A stretch of 64,000 nt of DNA from RZYY01 sp036794825 (GCA_036794825.1 DAIRGA010000021.1:30239-94238); one strand, 5' to 3'; counted from the first letter of the stretch, positions 1 to 10,172 are shown. Notes: a model not told the origin generated them from the letters alone. Numbers and translations are program-made.

Positions 1-280
1 CAGTTATGGTGAGCGGAATGTCAGAATTATCATAATCCTGAGTCATTTTGATGGTGCTGGCAGTGGCAGTGGTTGGCTCAATGTCAGTACTGAATGTGGC
101 AACAATGGTTGGAGCTGTTGGCACGGTGGTGGGTGAAGTTGCAGCATTGAGGTCAATGTCGCCGGCAACCAGTGTAGATAACACCAATTCAACGGGATCA
201 TCATCCTTGCAGCTGTTAAGAACGATTGCAAACATGGCCAATACGGCCATAAAACCTAAAAGCACTTTTCTACTTTTCAT
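1..280 (-). CDS. Surface lipoprotein of the SusCD locus, Ig-like N-terminus (partial, C-terminus outside window)
   Basis: Only the first 93 codons lie in the window. The reading frame starts at an ATG 37 bp downstream of the susD stop and runs off the left edge. Seen: a lipoprotein signal peptide of about 20 residues ending LNSC (Cys24), followed directly by K-D-D-D, which resembles the acidic lipoprotein export signal known to send Bacteroidota lipoproteins to the cell surface. Residues 45-93 (PTAPTIVATFSTDIEP and onward) look like the start of a Big_5-type bacterial Ig-like domain. Third position after SusC and SusD is where SusE/SusF-like glycan-binding lipoproteins are usually found, so a surface substrate-binding role is inferred. 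The missing C-terminus prevents a firmer call. Confidence 0.75.
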   Translation of the reverse strand, partial: MKSRKVLLGFMAVLAMFAIVLNSCKDDDPVELVLSTLVAGDIDLNAATSPTTVPTAPTIVATFSTDIEPTTATASTIKMTQDYDNSDIPLTIT

Positions 281-317
281 AAAAATTAAAGATTTAGTTA
301 AACAATAAAAATTAAAA

Positions 318-1796
318 TTAATTCCAGTTTGGATTCTGTGTTAAAGTTCCCTGTGAAATATCAATTTCGTTTTGCGGAATAGGAAGTAATTCGTGTTTAC
401 CAGCCACAAACCCCAGAGGCCCTAATACCTGTGGGGCTTTCCCTGTGCGAACCAGATCCCAGAAACGATGACCTTCGCAGGCCAGTTCGTACCTTCTTTC
501 GAGGATGATCAGATCGTGGAGCTGGTCCATGTTGGTTGTAGTGATATCCGGCAAAATACCGGTATTTCCTTCTCTTGCTCTTTCCCTTACCTGATTAAGG
601 TAAATCAGTGCCTGGCCGGATTTTCCATTTTTGTTGAGGGCTTCGGCAGCCATCAGTAAAACGTCCGAATAGCGGATCAAGCGGCGATTGTGGCCAAATT
701 GCGTGTTGGTGGATGTTCCTGGTATCCATACTTTCTGATTGTAACATTCCACCTCGAGAATATTCCCCTCGTCGTCATAGGTAACATCAGGAGTTGTACC
801 ATCTCCAAGTATTAAAACGCCGTCAAGCTCTTCACCCAGGTCAATTATGGTGGCATCGAGTCTTGGATCATCTGTTTCAAATGCGTTTCTTAGATTTTCC
901 GTCGGCCTGTTGAAACCCCAGCCTCGGTTGGGTGTTCCCCTTACTCCCTGGGTATTGGCATATTGATTTCCGACCGAGCCTTCGGTTTCCATAGCACCAA
1001 TTTCGAAGACCGATTCGGTACCATGTTCGCCGTTTTTGCTATTAGCATCAGCAAAAACCGGTTCCAGCCCATATTCGCCTGAGTTAATCACTTCCATAAG
1101 AAGCGGCTCGGCTTTCAAATAATCTGATTTGAACATATAAACCTTTGCCAGCAGGGACTTTGCGGCGCCTTTGGTTGCTCTACCAAGTTCTGAGGCCTCG
1201 TACTGGCTTTTTTCAGGTAGATTGTTGATGGCAAATTCCAGGTCGCGGAAAATTTGTCCGTAGATGGTATCAGCGGGAGCACGTTCGAGTTTCAGCGGAG
1301 GTGTAGTGGTGGTTACTAATGGAACCCCGCCCCAGGCACGCACCAGGTCGAAGTAATACAACCCGCGTAAAAAACGGGCTTCGGCTACGTAGCGGGTTCG
1401 AAGGCTGTTATCCATAGTGATGGACGGAACCTTTTCGATCACCACATTTGCACGTTTAATTCCCTGGTAAAGGGTTGCCCACCAACGATCCAGGCCATCC
1501 TGTGTGGCTGTGATGGTAAAGTTGTCGTATGGTCCCAAGGTGTTTAGCTGGTCGTTGGGATTACTGCCTTTGCGGGTGTCATCCGACATGATGTCGAGTA
1601 TTGGATATCCACCCGAGTGGTAGTACCACGACCGTAAAGAGGAGTAAGCTGCATTAGTGGCAAGCTGTGCATCTGCCGGTGTGGTTGGAAAGGCTTCCTG
1701 AGTGAGTTCTCCCTGTGGTTTTACATCCAGAAAATCTTCGCAGGCTGTGATAAACAGGGCAATTATCAATATAAATGGTAATGTGAATGTCTTCAT
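318..1796 (-). CDS. susD: SusD/RagB family outer-membrane lipoprotein
   Basis: 492 residues, the usual size for SusD proteins. The signal peptide ends in a lipobox with Cys19, followed by EDFLDVKPQGELT, the hallmark start of mature SusD proteins. TPR-type helices follow (residues about 100-240, for example ARFLRGLYYFDLVRAWGGVPL), and the C-terminus (LTQNPNW) is also typical. SusD proteins are the extracellular lids that capture ligand over the SusC channel. The gene lies 12 bp downstream of susC on the same strand, so the pair is almost certainly co-transcribed. The sequence does not reveal the substrate. No degradative enzyme is adjacent within the window, although the locus continues past the left edge. 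Confidence 0.96.
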   Translation of the reverse strand: MKTFTLPFILIIALFITACEDFLDVKPQGELTQEAFPTTPADAQLATNAAYSSLRSWYYHSGGYPILDIMSDDTRKGSNPNDQLNTLGPYDNFTITATQDGLDRWWATLYQGIKRANVVIEKVPSITMDNSLRTRYVAEARFLRGLYYFDLVRAWGGVPLVTTTTPPLKLERAPADTIYGQIFRDLEFAINNLPEKSQYEASELGRATKGAAKSLLAKVYMFKSDYLKAEPLLMEVINSGEYGLEPVFADANSKNGEHGTESVFEIGAMETEGSVGNQYANTQGVRGTPNRGWGFNRPTENLRNAFETDDPRLDATIIDLGEELDGVLILGDGTTPDVTYDDEGNILEVECYNQKVWIPGTSTNTQFGHNRRLIRYSDVLLMAAEALNKNGKSGQALIYLNQVRERAREGNTGILPDITTTNMDQLHDLIILERRYELACEGHRFWDLVRTGKAPQVLGPLGFVAGKHELLPIPQNEIDISQGTLTQNPNWN

Positions 1797-1808
1797 GGCT
1801 TTAAATGT

Positions 1809-4800
1809 TTAAAAGGTTACGTTTAAACCAAATGAATATACTGCTGAAATTGGATAAACACCGTAATCAATGCCGTTGGATAAAACGTCATAACTTCCGA
1901 TTTCGGGTGTGTAGCCTGTCCATTTTGTGAGGGTAAAAATGTTGGAGCCTTTAACATAAAACCTGACACTGGTCAGTTTTATGCTTTCGCTCACAGTTTG
2001 AGGCAATGTGTAGCCAAGAATGATGTTCCGCACACGCAGGTAAGACCCGTCGTAGATGAAACGGTCAGAGGGTGTGTAATTGTAGCCTCCGAACGAAGCC
2101 CGTGGCTCGGTGTTGCTTGTGCCAGGGCCTGTCCAGCGATCCCAAACATGCTTCTCAAAGTTGTACGGGTCGGGTCGTACGACATCTTTTCCGTTGAATA
2201 TCTTATTTCCCGTTTGACCCTGAAGATCAAGGGCGAAATCAAAATTTTTGTAGGCAAGATCCACATTGAATCCGAAAATGAATTTCGGAATGGGCGAGCC
2301 GATGTAAGTACGGTCTAAACCATTGATTTTTCCATCATTATTAATGTCCACAAATCTTAGATCGCCAACTTCGGCCAGCGAAGTGTGCGGATAGGCGTTC
2401 AACTCGTCCTGGTTTTGGAAAACTCCATCAGTAACAAATCCATAGAAAGCACCAATCGGTAGTCCGACTTTACTCAGCGTAACCTGCTGTCCATTGGCAA
2501 GACTTCCGCCGATCAATGTCGAGTCAATTCCGCTATTGCCGCCAATGCTGAGTACTTCGTTGTGCAGGAATGTGCCAAGAAAACCGACTCCATAGCTGAA
2601 CTCGCCACGTTTTTCTCTCCATTTGATATTCATCTCAACGCCGTTGTTCAGAACTGAAGCTGCGTTGTACCTTACCTTCTGTCCCTGGCCATTTCCCAGG
2701 TGTCCCGGAGTGGATAGTTCAACCAGAATATCGTCGGTGGTTTTGTGGAAATAATCGAACTCGGTGATGAGTCGGTTATTCAAGAATCCAACCTCTAAAC
2801 CAATGTCGGTTTGTGTGGTTGTTTCCCATTTCAAGTCAGGGTTTCCACTTTTACCATAGGATGCTGCCGGGTAGGAGGCATCAGGATTGGAGAAAATAGC
2901 CTGTAGGTCCGACTGAACCCTCGCAAAACGATCGAAGTAGGAGATCTTTTCGTTGCCGATCTGTCCCCAGCTTGCTCTTACTTTAAGGGTTGAAATCAGG
3001 TCAATATTACTCATAAATTCTTCATTACCAGCGTTCCAGCCCAATGCAAACGACGGGAAGTTGGAGTAACGGTTCTCCTCGCTGAATTTGGATGAACCAT
3101 CGCGGCGGAAAGTAGCTGTCAGGATGTAGCGATCATTATAGGTGTAGTTAACCCTGAAGAGCAGCGACATCATGTTGTAATAAAGACCAGGGTTTACGCC
3201 GTTGTAAATGTTTTGAATCATATTGATGTTGTTCCCTTCATCATAAATGTAGGGTGGGATTACATACCAGAAATCGCTTTCGTTGCGGATAACATTCTGA
3301 CCAGCCAGCCTGAATTCTTCTGACCGAAGTTTTTGCATCGTGAACCCTGCCACACCATCAATGCGGTGAGCATCAAATTGTTTTGAGTAGTTGATGGTGT
3401 TTTCCCAAAGCCAGGTTAAATTGTCGCTTGTACCTTTGCTAACGTCGCTGAACTCATTGTACTGCTGCGACTGCGTTCCGTCGGGGTTAAGCACTGCATA
3501 GGCCGGGGTGAAAGATTCGGATTTATTGTAGGATCCATCCACTCCAAAGCTGGTCTTCAACAGGAAGTCGCCAAGGTTGGCTTCGGCGTAAAGGTTGCCT
3601 ACACCACGCAGCCCGCTAAGGAAATTGTTGCTGTATTCAAGGTCAGCCAGCGGGTTGCCCACGTTGTAAACCACGCCAAAACTACCGTCAGGATAATACG
3701 GTGTGAGCAGTGGCTGAGCACGATACACTGAATAGGTTACGTTGGGCGCAATTTGCTGATTGTAAGGCGATATGGTGATATTGTTTCCAATCCTGATGTT
3801 ATCATCCAGGTGGAAAGTGTTGTTCAGTTTAAAGGATATCCTCTCGAAGTCAGATTTTGGGATGATGCCCTCCTGCTTGAAATAACTGAGCCCAAAGTAG
3901 TAATCCATCATCTTGGATGCTCCGGCAACCGAAAACTGATGATTCTGCATCAAAGCATTTTCAAAAACAAGATCCTGCCAATCAGTATTTGGAAGAGCGT
4001 CTACATTATTATATGATCCAGGTTTGATTTCGTTGGAAATTATGGCAAACTCCTTTCCGGTAAGCAGATCAATTTTTTTGGCAAGTTTTTGCATACCGAT
4101 TTCCGACGAAAAATTGACGATTGGCTGAGTCATATCAGCTTTTCCTTTATTGGTTTGAATTATTATGACCCCATTGGCGCCACGTGAACCGTAAATTGCA
4201 GTAGCTGATGCATCTTTCAGGACCTCCATGGAGGCAATATCAGAACTGTTCAGGAACGTGATGTCGCTTAATATCATTCCGTCAACCACGTAAATCGGTT
4301 CTGAGTCATTGAATGTTCCCACACCTCTGATCCTGACAGAAACTCCAGCGCCGGGCGTTCCGCTTGTGGTTGTAACCTGCACACCGGTAGCGCGCCCCTG
4401 GAGCGATTGCACCGGGTTGGCGGCTGTTGTTTTCAGAATATCTTCCTGCTTCAGTGAACTCACCGAACCTGTAAGGTCGCTTTTTCTAACAGTTCCATAG
4501 CCAATCACCACCAGCTCATCAAGCATGAACTCAGCCTCCATCATTACAACGTTGTAGAAATTCTCGGAAGTAAGTTCGAGCACATATTCATTGTAGCCGG
4601 TAAATGTGAATACCAGTAACTTGTCTTCGGGCTGCGTCTGCAGCATAAAGTTGCCATCAATATCAGTGGCTGCTCCCCGAAAAGTACCCTGAACTACCAC
4701 GTTCACGCCAGGTAAAGTTTCACCGGTTTTATTGGCGGTGACGCGCCCCTTTATTTCCCGCTGCGAAAACGCCGGAAATGCAGCCAGCATCAACAGGATA

Positions 4801-4856
4801 AGAAAAATCAGGGACTTTCCTCTTGTTAACTCTTGTAAAGATTTTTGCATGTGCAT
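1809..4856 (-). CDS. susC: SusC/RagA family TonB-dependent outer-membrane transporter
   Basis: 1015 residues. In order: a signal peptide (about 1-31, ending AFPAFSQ), a carboxypeptidase-regulatory-like domain (about 33-110, EIKGRVTANKTGETLPGVNV), the SusC signature DELVVIGYGTVRKSDLTGSV (about 113-132), a plug domain (about 140-250, including IRGVGTFNDSEPIYVVDG and DASATAIYGSRGANGVI), then a long beta-barrel ending in an aromatic residue (LNVTF). It imports oligosaccharides or peptides across the outer membrane using TonB energy. The start could be the ATG two codons later (MQKS). A promoter with both Bacteroidota elements lies about 80 bp upstream. The neighbouring upstream gene is the probable regulator. 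Confidence 0.97.
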   Translation of the reverse strand: MHMQKSLQELTRGKSLIFLILLMLAAFPAFSQREIKGRVTANKTGETLPGVNVVVQGTFRGAATDIDGNFMLQTQPEDKLLVFTFTGYNEYVLELTSENFYNVVMMEAEFMLDELVVIGYGTVRKSDLTGSVSSLKQEDILKTTAANPVQSLQGRATGVQVTTTSGTPGAGVSVRIRGVGTFNDSEPIYVVDGMILSDITFLNSSDIASMEVLKDASATAIYGSRGANGVIIIQTNKGKADMTQPIVNFSSEIGMQKLAKKIDLLTGKEFAIISNEIKPGSYNNVDALPNTDWQDLVFENALMQNHQFSVAGASKMMDYYFGLSYFKQEGIIPKSDFERISFKLNNTFHLDDNIRIGNNITISPYNQQIAPNVTYSVYRAQPLLTPYYPDGSFGVVYNVGNPLADLEYSNNFLSGLRGVGNLYAEANLGDFLLKTSFGVDGSYNKSESFTPAYAVLNPDGTQSQQYNEFSDVSKGTSDNLTWLWENTINYSKQFDAHRIDGVAGFTMQKLRSEEFRLAGQNVIRNESDFWYVIPPYIYDEGNNINMIQNIYNGVNPGLYYNMMSLLFRVNYTYNDRYILTATFRRDGSSKFSEENRYSNFPSFALGWNAGNEEFMSNIDLISTLKVRASWGQIGNEKISYFDRFARVQSDLQAIFSNPDASYPAASYGKSGNPDLKWETTTQTDIGLEVGFLNNRLITEFDYFHKTTDDILVELSTPGHLGNGQGQKVRYNAASVLNNGVEMNIKWREKRGEFSYGVGFLGTFLHNEVLSIGGNSGIDSTLIGGSLANGQQVTLSKVGLPIGAFYGFVTDGVFQNQDELNAYPHTSLAEVGDLRFVDINNDGKINGLDRTYIGSPIPKFIFGFNVDLAYKNFDFALDLQGQTGNKIFNGKDVVRPDPYNFEKHVWDRWTGPGTSNTEPRASFGGYNYTPSDRFIYDGSYLRVRNIILGYTLPQTVSESIKLTSVRFYVKGSNIFTLTKWTGYTPEIGSYDVLSNGIDYGVYPISAVYSFGLNVTF

Positions 4857-4936
4857 TAAGGTTTATGGTTTAACAAATTGATTGCAGGTAAACTTGCTTG
4901 AGAGACATTCGTTTTAACGTAATAATGAAAATTGAG

Positions 4937-4968
4937 CAAATGTAATAAATTGTCGGTAATCTGCCCAA
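4937..4968 (-). promoter_or_regulatory. Bacteroidota-type promoter of the susCD operon
   Basis: On the minus strand there is TTG (4968-4966), a 21-bp spacer, then TACATTTG (4944-4937). This fits the known Bacteroidota primary sigma factor consensus (TTTG about 19-23 bp from TAnnTTTG). It predicts a leader of about 70-75 nt before the susC ATG. Confidence 0.65.
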
Positions 4969-5348
4969 TGGATTGAACCTCATAACTTCTACTACATCAA
5001 AAAAATATCCATCAACAGAGCCCAATATTACCTCATCAATCAATTAATTAAATTTTGTAACAACCAGATAGACAGATTATTATTAATACCAAAAAATTTG
5101 AAAAACTAAATGCCCAAATAACTCCGGGACAACTTGGATTGTCATTTTGATGTGGTGGGCTGGCGATTTTATTTAAGATAGTCTTAAACGTGAGGATTTT
5201 ATTACTGATTAATTATCACCAAATTAGACATAAAACGAAAGATCAGGTATTGATTTCATTAATTAAACCACCTGATATGATCTGATGTGCCGCATGTGGT
5301 CATGATTGTATTGAATATTAGGATGCTCACTTTTTAATCGAAAAGCCA
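4969..5348. other. Non-coding, AT-rich spacer between regulator and susC
   Basis: About 380 bp between the regulator stop and the susC promoter. I see no credible ORF, no strong terminator hairpin and no tRNA. It probably holds the DNA target of the neighbouring regulator, but no clear dyad stands out by eye. Confidence 0.4.
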
Positions 5349-8243
5349 TCAATATTTCATGATGAATTCAGTAAGACTTTGCTCTGGCGCCAGATTGAGT
5401 CGCTTTCGGAGGCGGTACCTTTTTTCTTCTACTCCTCTGATGGTGATGCTTAGCAGAGGGGCGATTTCTTTTGAAGAGAGATTGATCCGCAGGTAGGCAC
5501 ACAACCGCAGATCGCTTGGGGTAAGGTCAGGATAATCCGATTTGAGCCGCTGGAAGAAATTTTCGTGAGCCTGGTCAAATAAATTCTCAAATACATGCCA
5601 GTCGTGATCCTGGGAGATATTGCGCTCGATCAGATGGTGCATACTGTCGTAGTACTTGCCCGGAAGCCGGTAGCCCAATTCCTCCTTTTGGCGCTCCAAC
5701 TCTTCCTTGATCTCGGTAAGCGCTTCGTTTTTCCTGATTATCGCCATTGTGTTTTTGGCCAATTGCAGATTTTTCAACGAGACCTCAGCCTGCAGCTTTT
5801 CATTGGTGAGCCTTGTGTTTTCGGCCAAAGCCTCTTCAGTTTGCAATCTCATCTTTTCGTTTTCCTCTTTCAGCAGCTGCTCCTGTTTTTTCCATTTCCT
5901 TTTCTTATAAAATATTTTTAGTAAAAAGATTAAGATCGTCACCAGCAAAAGATCTACCACAATGGCCAGGTTGGATAAAAACCAGGGGCGGCTGATCCGG
6001 AACGAAACGGACGATTCCGGTGTAACGAGCCCTTTGATATTCAGCGACCGGATGCGAAAAGTATATTTCCCGGGTGGCAACCGGAGCCATGATGCTTCAG
6101 TCTTTCCTGACCATTCACTCCATTCATTATCAATACCTTCGAGTTTGAATTGAAAATATTTTTTCCTGCCTACCGGCTCTTGTGATGAAAAGGATACCTG
6201 GAAATTATTGAAACGATGACTTACATGGTTATCCGTTTTATCGGATCTGGCAGAAACAGCTTCACCATCGGTGTTCAAAAAACTGATTTCTCTTATTATT
6301 GGCGGCTTGTTTACCACGTCGTGCCGGTTCAGATTTTGAATGTTGAGAATAGCGAATCCGGCTTCAAGGCAGATCAGGTGCAGGCTGTCGTTCAGAGCCA
6401 CTATATTTTCATAATCATCCACCAGGTCAAGGTTATACATTTCGGGGATCAAACGGAAGAGTAGTTCTGCTTTCCCAAAGCGAATCCCGAACATTCCGGC
6501 TGTTTTTCCTCCGATAAACCAGTAGAGATCATTTTGGAAAGGAATAATCATTTTTGCGGCAGCAAACTCTGAAAGTTGCTCATTTAGTTCGGGATAAGGC
6601 TCAACCATTAGCTCGGTAGCATCCCATTGGAACAGTTTTTTTCCATCCGGAATTAATATACGGTTATCAACCTTAAAAACCCGGTTGGTGTTGAAATTCA
6701 GTCCATTGGTCGAATCCAGTTTCCGGTAATTCTCTATTGCACGATAATCAGAGTAGGGTTGAAAAAGATAAATACCTGAAATCAGGTGACCTGCCAGAAG
6801 ATTGCCCAGGTGATCGGTTTCGAGAAACCGGAGTGGTGAGATGAATCCTTCAACTACTCCGGTTTTTTTCCAGACGTTGTTAACTTTTTCAAACAGAACT
6901 ATATCGTTGTAGGTGCTTTGCACATACCGTTGCTTTCCGTTTACCATCACAGGTCTGAAGTTGTAACCTCCGTTGATATCGCTGATCCTGATCATTTCAT
7001 CACCATTTATCACAAAAGTCCCATTGTTGGTACCACAATATAATTGATTATCAATTACTTTTAGAAACCAAACCTGCCCCTGTGAGTTGTTTACGAAAGT
7101 GCGCTCCGAAAAATCGCTCCCTGGTCTGAAGTCATAGAAATAGACTCCCTGGTTGGTTCCTACATAGAGCCGGTTTTCAAATATTGAAGCGGAGTAAACC
7201 GATCCAGGGCTAATATCAGGGTCGCTGTATATTTCAACCGGTGAATCGAACCACAGATAATCAATACCCTTATCCATACCAATCCATAAATTGCCTTCGG
7301 TATCACTTTCCAATGCTAGTATTGTGTTGTTTTGCAGGGCATTACCACTATGAAAGTGGTGGACGATTTTGCCGTTTTTTCCAATAATGAAAATGCCCTT
7401 AAGCAAAGTGCCAAAGGCAAATTTATCGCCGACCACTATCCCGTTGTTGAGCTGAAAGGCTTTTAGCGCTTCATTTGCCTCTGTATCCATGGCAACAAAC
7501 TGCTGATTCCGGTAGCGAAAAAGACCTAACGTGCTGGTTCCGATGATCAGATCATCACCAGCCGGCAATATGGATTTTACTTCAGTACTGCTGAAAATTT
7601 CACTTCCGGGGATAGTTATAAGCTGATTATCAATAATTTCGACAAGCGTACCTTCGATGATCTGCGTGAACAACCGATCTTTAGCCTGATAGAGAAAGAG
7701 AATTGGTCCGGGAAGTTCAATGGCTTCGATTGTATTTCCATCGTAAACAAAAATATTTCCGAAACTCTGAAAATAGACTTTCCCCCGGTGTGGTACAATC
7801 TTCCAGAATTCATCATTATTCAGTTTGATATTCCTCAGCAGATGGGTAAGCGAACGATAAGTCCATTGGCTGTTTTCATCCTGCTCCCAATAGCCAAATT
7901 CCTCAAATGAGCCTGTAAATACTTTATTACCAATACATTCAACAGACCTGATGATAGTTTCTGAAGGTAACCGTAAGAGGCGGATAGTTGCCCCGTTCAT
8001 TACGATCAGCCCTTGGTTGTTGGCGATAAAAACTTCACCTTTTTCATTAATGCTGATTCCCCAGCTCTGGTTTCCGCCAAAATGTTCCTCTTTACCGAAG
8101 CTTACCACCTGGAAAGTATTTTGTCCAAGGGAGTAACCAGGCGTGAAGAGAATCAAACATAAAACCAGTATCAACAGTATCCCATTCATTTTGAATGAGA
8201 TACTAATTTGTTTATTATCAATGCTATGTATGCTGTTTTTCAC
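5349..8243 (-). CDS. Membrane-spanning propeller/Y_Y_Y sensor with LuxR-type HTH output domain
   Basis: 964 residues. An N-terminal signal/anchor is followed by a long beta-propeller region (about 50-660) with repeats of the type GNLWIGMDKGIDYL and NRLYVGTNQGVYFYD. A Y_Y_Y domain follows (about 685-745, YFQFKLEGIDNEWSEWS, LPPGKYTFRIRSLN). One transmembrane segment lies at about 758-777, a charged coiled coil at about 780-860, and a C-terminal LuxR/GerE-like helix-turn-helix at about 908-964 (DLTPSDLRLCAYLRINLSSKEIA, RGVEEKRYRLRKRL). No histidine kinase or receiver domain is present, so this is a one-component transmembrane transcription factor. These regulators typically control an adjacent SusCD locus, and here susC is next on the same strand. 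Ligand unknown. Confidence 0.9.
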   Translation of the reverse strand: MKNSIHSIDNKQISISFKMNGILLILVLCLILFTPGYSLGQNTFQVVSFGKEEHFGGNQSWGISINEKGEVFIANNQGLIVMNGATIRLLRLPSETIIRSVECIGNKVFTGSFEEFGYWEQDENSQWTYRSLTHLLRNIKLNNDEFWKIVPHRGKVYFQSFGNIFVYDGNTIEAIELPGPILFLYQAKDRLFTQIIEGTLVEIIDNQLITIPGSEIFSSTEVKSILPAGDDLIIGTSTLGLFRYRNQQFVAMDTEANEALKAFQLNNGIVVGDKFAFGTLLKGIFIIGKNGKIVHHFHSGNALQNNTILALESDTEGNLWIGMDKGIDYLWFDSPVEIYSDPDISPGSVYSASIFENRLYVGTNQGVYFYDFRPGSDFSERTFVNNSQGQVWFLKVIDNQLYCGTNNGTFVINGDEMIRISDINGGYNFRPVMVNGKQRYVQSTYNDIVLFEKVNNVWKKTGVVEGFISPLRFLETDHLGNLLAGHLISGIYLFQPYSDYRAIENYRKLDSTNGLNFNTNRVFKVDNRILIPDGKKLFQWDATELMVEPYPELNEQLSEFAAAKMIIPFQNDLYWFIGGKTAGMFGIRFGKAELLFRLIPEMYNLDLVDDYENIVALNDSLHLICLEAGFAILNIQNLNRHDVVNKPPIIREISFLNTDGEAVSARSDKTDNHVSHRFNNFQVSFSSQEPVGRKKYFQFKLEGIDNEWSEWSGKTEASWLRLPPGKYTFRIRSLNIKGLVTPESSVSFRISRPWFLSNLAIVVDLLLVTILIFLLKIFYKKRKWKKQEQLLKEENEKMRLQTEEALAENTRLTNEKLQAEVSLKNLQLAKNTMAIIRKNEALTEIKEELERQKEELGYRLPGKYYDSMHHLIERNISQDHDWHVFENLFDQAHENFFQRLKSDYPDLTPSDLRLCAYLRINLSSKEIAPLLSITIRGVEEKRYRLRKRLNLAPEQSLTEFIMKY

Positions 8244-8437
8244 TCGTTCGGTTAACTTGCCAAATGATTGGTAAAAATAGATTTTTTACCGTAAAGTCAT
8301 TCTATGTCCCAAGCGTTTCCATTTTTTATGAAATGATGCTTTAGCAAAATCTAACAACTTCCATCCAAAATGAAATTTGGAATAAAAATTGGCCATAGCG
8401 CTCGTTATTATTTTTTCCTAACCCAAAATTTCTTTTT

Positions 8438-9880
8438 ATGAAAACTTTAGCCAATTTGTTCATTATTAGTTTGTTAATGCTGATACTAACAGTGCAGACC
8501 CTTGCCGGACAGCCCCAGGAATCCTTAAAGAAAACCCAAACCGCACGCGAAATTTTCAAAATGAAAACTTTCAATCCTCTAACCAGACCTGAAAGTAGAA
8601 GTCAGTATCTTGTTAAAGATCAGATGATTCACTATTGGTCAGGCGCTTCCTACGACACCTCTGCCACCTACATTTACACCTACAATGGAACCATCTATTA
8701 TGATCAGATGTTGACCCGGTATTATAGTGGTGGACAGTTTACTGATTTTCAACTTGATTTGCATTTCAGGAACGAAGCTGGTTTGGATACAGCGGTTATT
8801 ACACAGCAATGGATTGATTTGGCCAAAGAGTGGCTGAATATCTCAAAATCGGTTTATCAATTCAATCAATTTGGTGAAATGACCTCCAATATCACCTTCC
8901 AGTGGGATGAATTTGCACAAAACTGGGTCATTCTTTATGGCGACAAGGTAACTATTGGGTACGACAATCAGAGCAGGCCGGTTTCGAGAACTTACGAATA
9001 CTTCGAACCGGGCATGGGCTGGGGGCTTGCTTACCGCGAATTGTATTCCTATACCACCGGTGTTGTTTACACCGAGTTGATCCAGCAAAACTGGGATCCT
9101 GATCTGGCAATCTGGGAGAATGAATACCGTGAAACTTATGTATTGAGCAACAATGAGTGGAGCGAGGCCTACCTCTATTACTGGGATGGATTTGAATGGC
9201 AATATGAAATGTGGGTAACCGATATTATCTGGCACAACTTCAGTAACTTACAATTGACTTCTTATATCATGTACGAGTACTTTGACGGTTCCTGGGAGCC
9301 CTACCTCAAAGTAGCCGCAGAGTACAATACCCTCGATATGCCATTGTTATTTTTAATGCAGAACTGGGATGGCACAAACTGGATTAATTCAGAGCGCTCT
9401 GTGTGGACTTATGATCAAAATTACAACCAGACCCTAATTGCAAGTCAAACGTGGGATGGCGTTGAATGGCAGACACAGTCTGGTGGTCAGTGGTCTTATG
9501 AGTACGATGCAAACAACAATATTGCAGTAGAATACTTCGAAGTATGGGATTGGTGGAACAGGGGCTGGACTAAAGTTCATAAACTCGAGAGCTGGTATGA
9601 GCTGTTTACCGGATTACCCAAATTTAATACTAACTCAATGATTGTCAATGTTTATCCAAATCCGGTATGCGATAAGTTAAACATCACACATGCAACCGAA
9701 AATCTGGCTGGAGGAAACTACAGGCTACTCGATTTGTCCGGCAGATCGGTCGTAAGCGGAGTTTTTCCGGCATCTGGTAACGAGTTTTCAATTTCTCTTC
9801 AAAATGTAAAAAACGGAATTTACGTGCTTCAGATCGAAACCGGAGGATTCATGTCCAGCCATAAGATTCTGAAAATATGA
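8438..9880 (+). CDS. T9SS-secreted tryptophan-rich repeat protein
   Basis: 480 residues. An N-terminal signal peptide (about 1-24, ending QTLAG) is followed by a repetitive middle (about 60-385), rich in Trp, Tyr, Asp and Asn. Its units of roughly 40-50 residues contain QNWDPDLAIWEN, YYWDGFEWQYE, QNWDGTNWINS and QTWDGVEWQTQ. The last 75 residues form a type A T9SS sorting domain (VNVYPNPVCDKLNI, YRLLDLSGRSVVSG, KNGIYVLQIETGG, KILKI). It is therefore exported through the outer membrane by the type IX system and probably attached to the surface. The repeats resemble uncharacterised Bacteroidota surface repeats, and I assign no activity. A terminator follows at 9934. Confidence 0.88.
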   Translation: MKTLANLFIISLLMLILTVQTLAGQPQESLKKTQTAREIFKMKTFNPLTRPESRSQYLVKDQMIHYWSGASYDTSATYIYTYNGTIYYDQMLTRYYSGGQFTDFQLDLHFRNEAGLDTAVITQQWIDLAKEWLNISKSVYQFNQFGEMTSNITFQWDEFAQNWVILYGDKVTIGYDNQSRPVSRTYEYFEPGMGWGLAYRELYSYTTGVVYTELIQQNWDPDLAIWENEYRETYVLSNNEWSEAYLYYWDGFEWQYEMWVTDIIWHNFSNLQLTSYIMYEYFDGSWEPYLKVAAEYNTLDMPLLFLMQNWDGTNWINSERSVWTYDQNYNQTLIASQTWDGVEWQTQSGGQWSYEYDANNNIAVEYFEVWDWWNRGWTKVHKLESWYELFTGLPKFNTNSMIVNVYPNPVCDKLNITHATENLAGGNYRLLDLSGRSVVSGVFPASGNEFSISLQNVKNGIYVLQIETGGFMSSHKILKI

Positions 9881-9933
9881 CCTTTATCTCGATAAATCAA
9901 TAACCATCAATCCTGCTGGATAGAAAATCATTG

Positions 9934-9975
9934 AAGGGGTTGGCAGAAGAAAATTTACTGCCAGCCCTTTTCATT
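9934..9975 (+). terminator. Rho-independent terminator after the T9SS repeat protein
   Basis: The arms AAGGGGTTGGCAG (9934-9946) and CTGCCAGCCCTT (9958-9969) pair with one wobble and one bulge. They are followed by TTTTCATTTTC. Confidence 0.7.
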
Positions 9976-10172
9976 TTCTACAATTTGATTTTATCGAAAT
10001 TCGTATTTGATTGTTCCGATTGCTGAAAACCTTAAAGTTCCAAAACAACTTCGTTTGGTATTATCGTTTTCCATTACTTTTGACCTCCCTAAGGAGAGGA
10101 AAATTGTTATGTTGGGAATTTGTTTTTGTAACTAAATATTATTCAATCATTTACTAACTAATAACTGCACCA

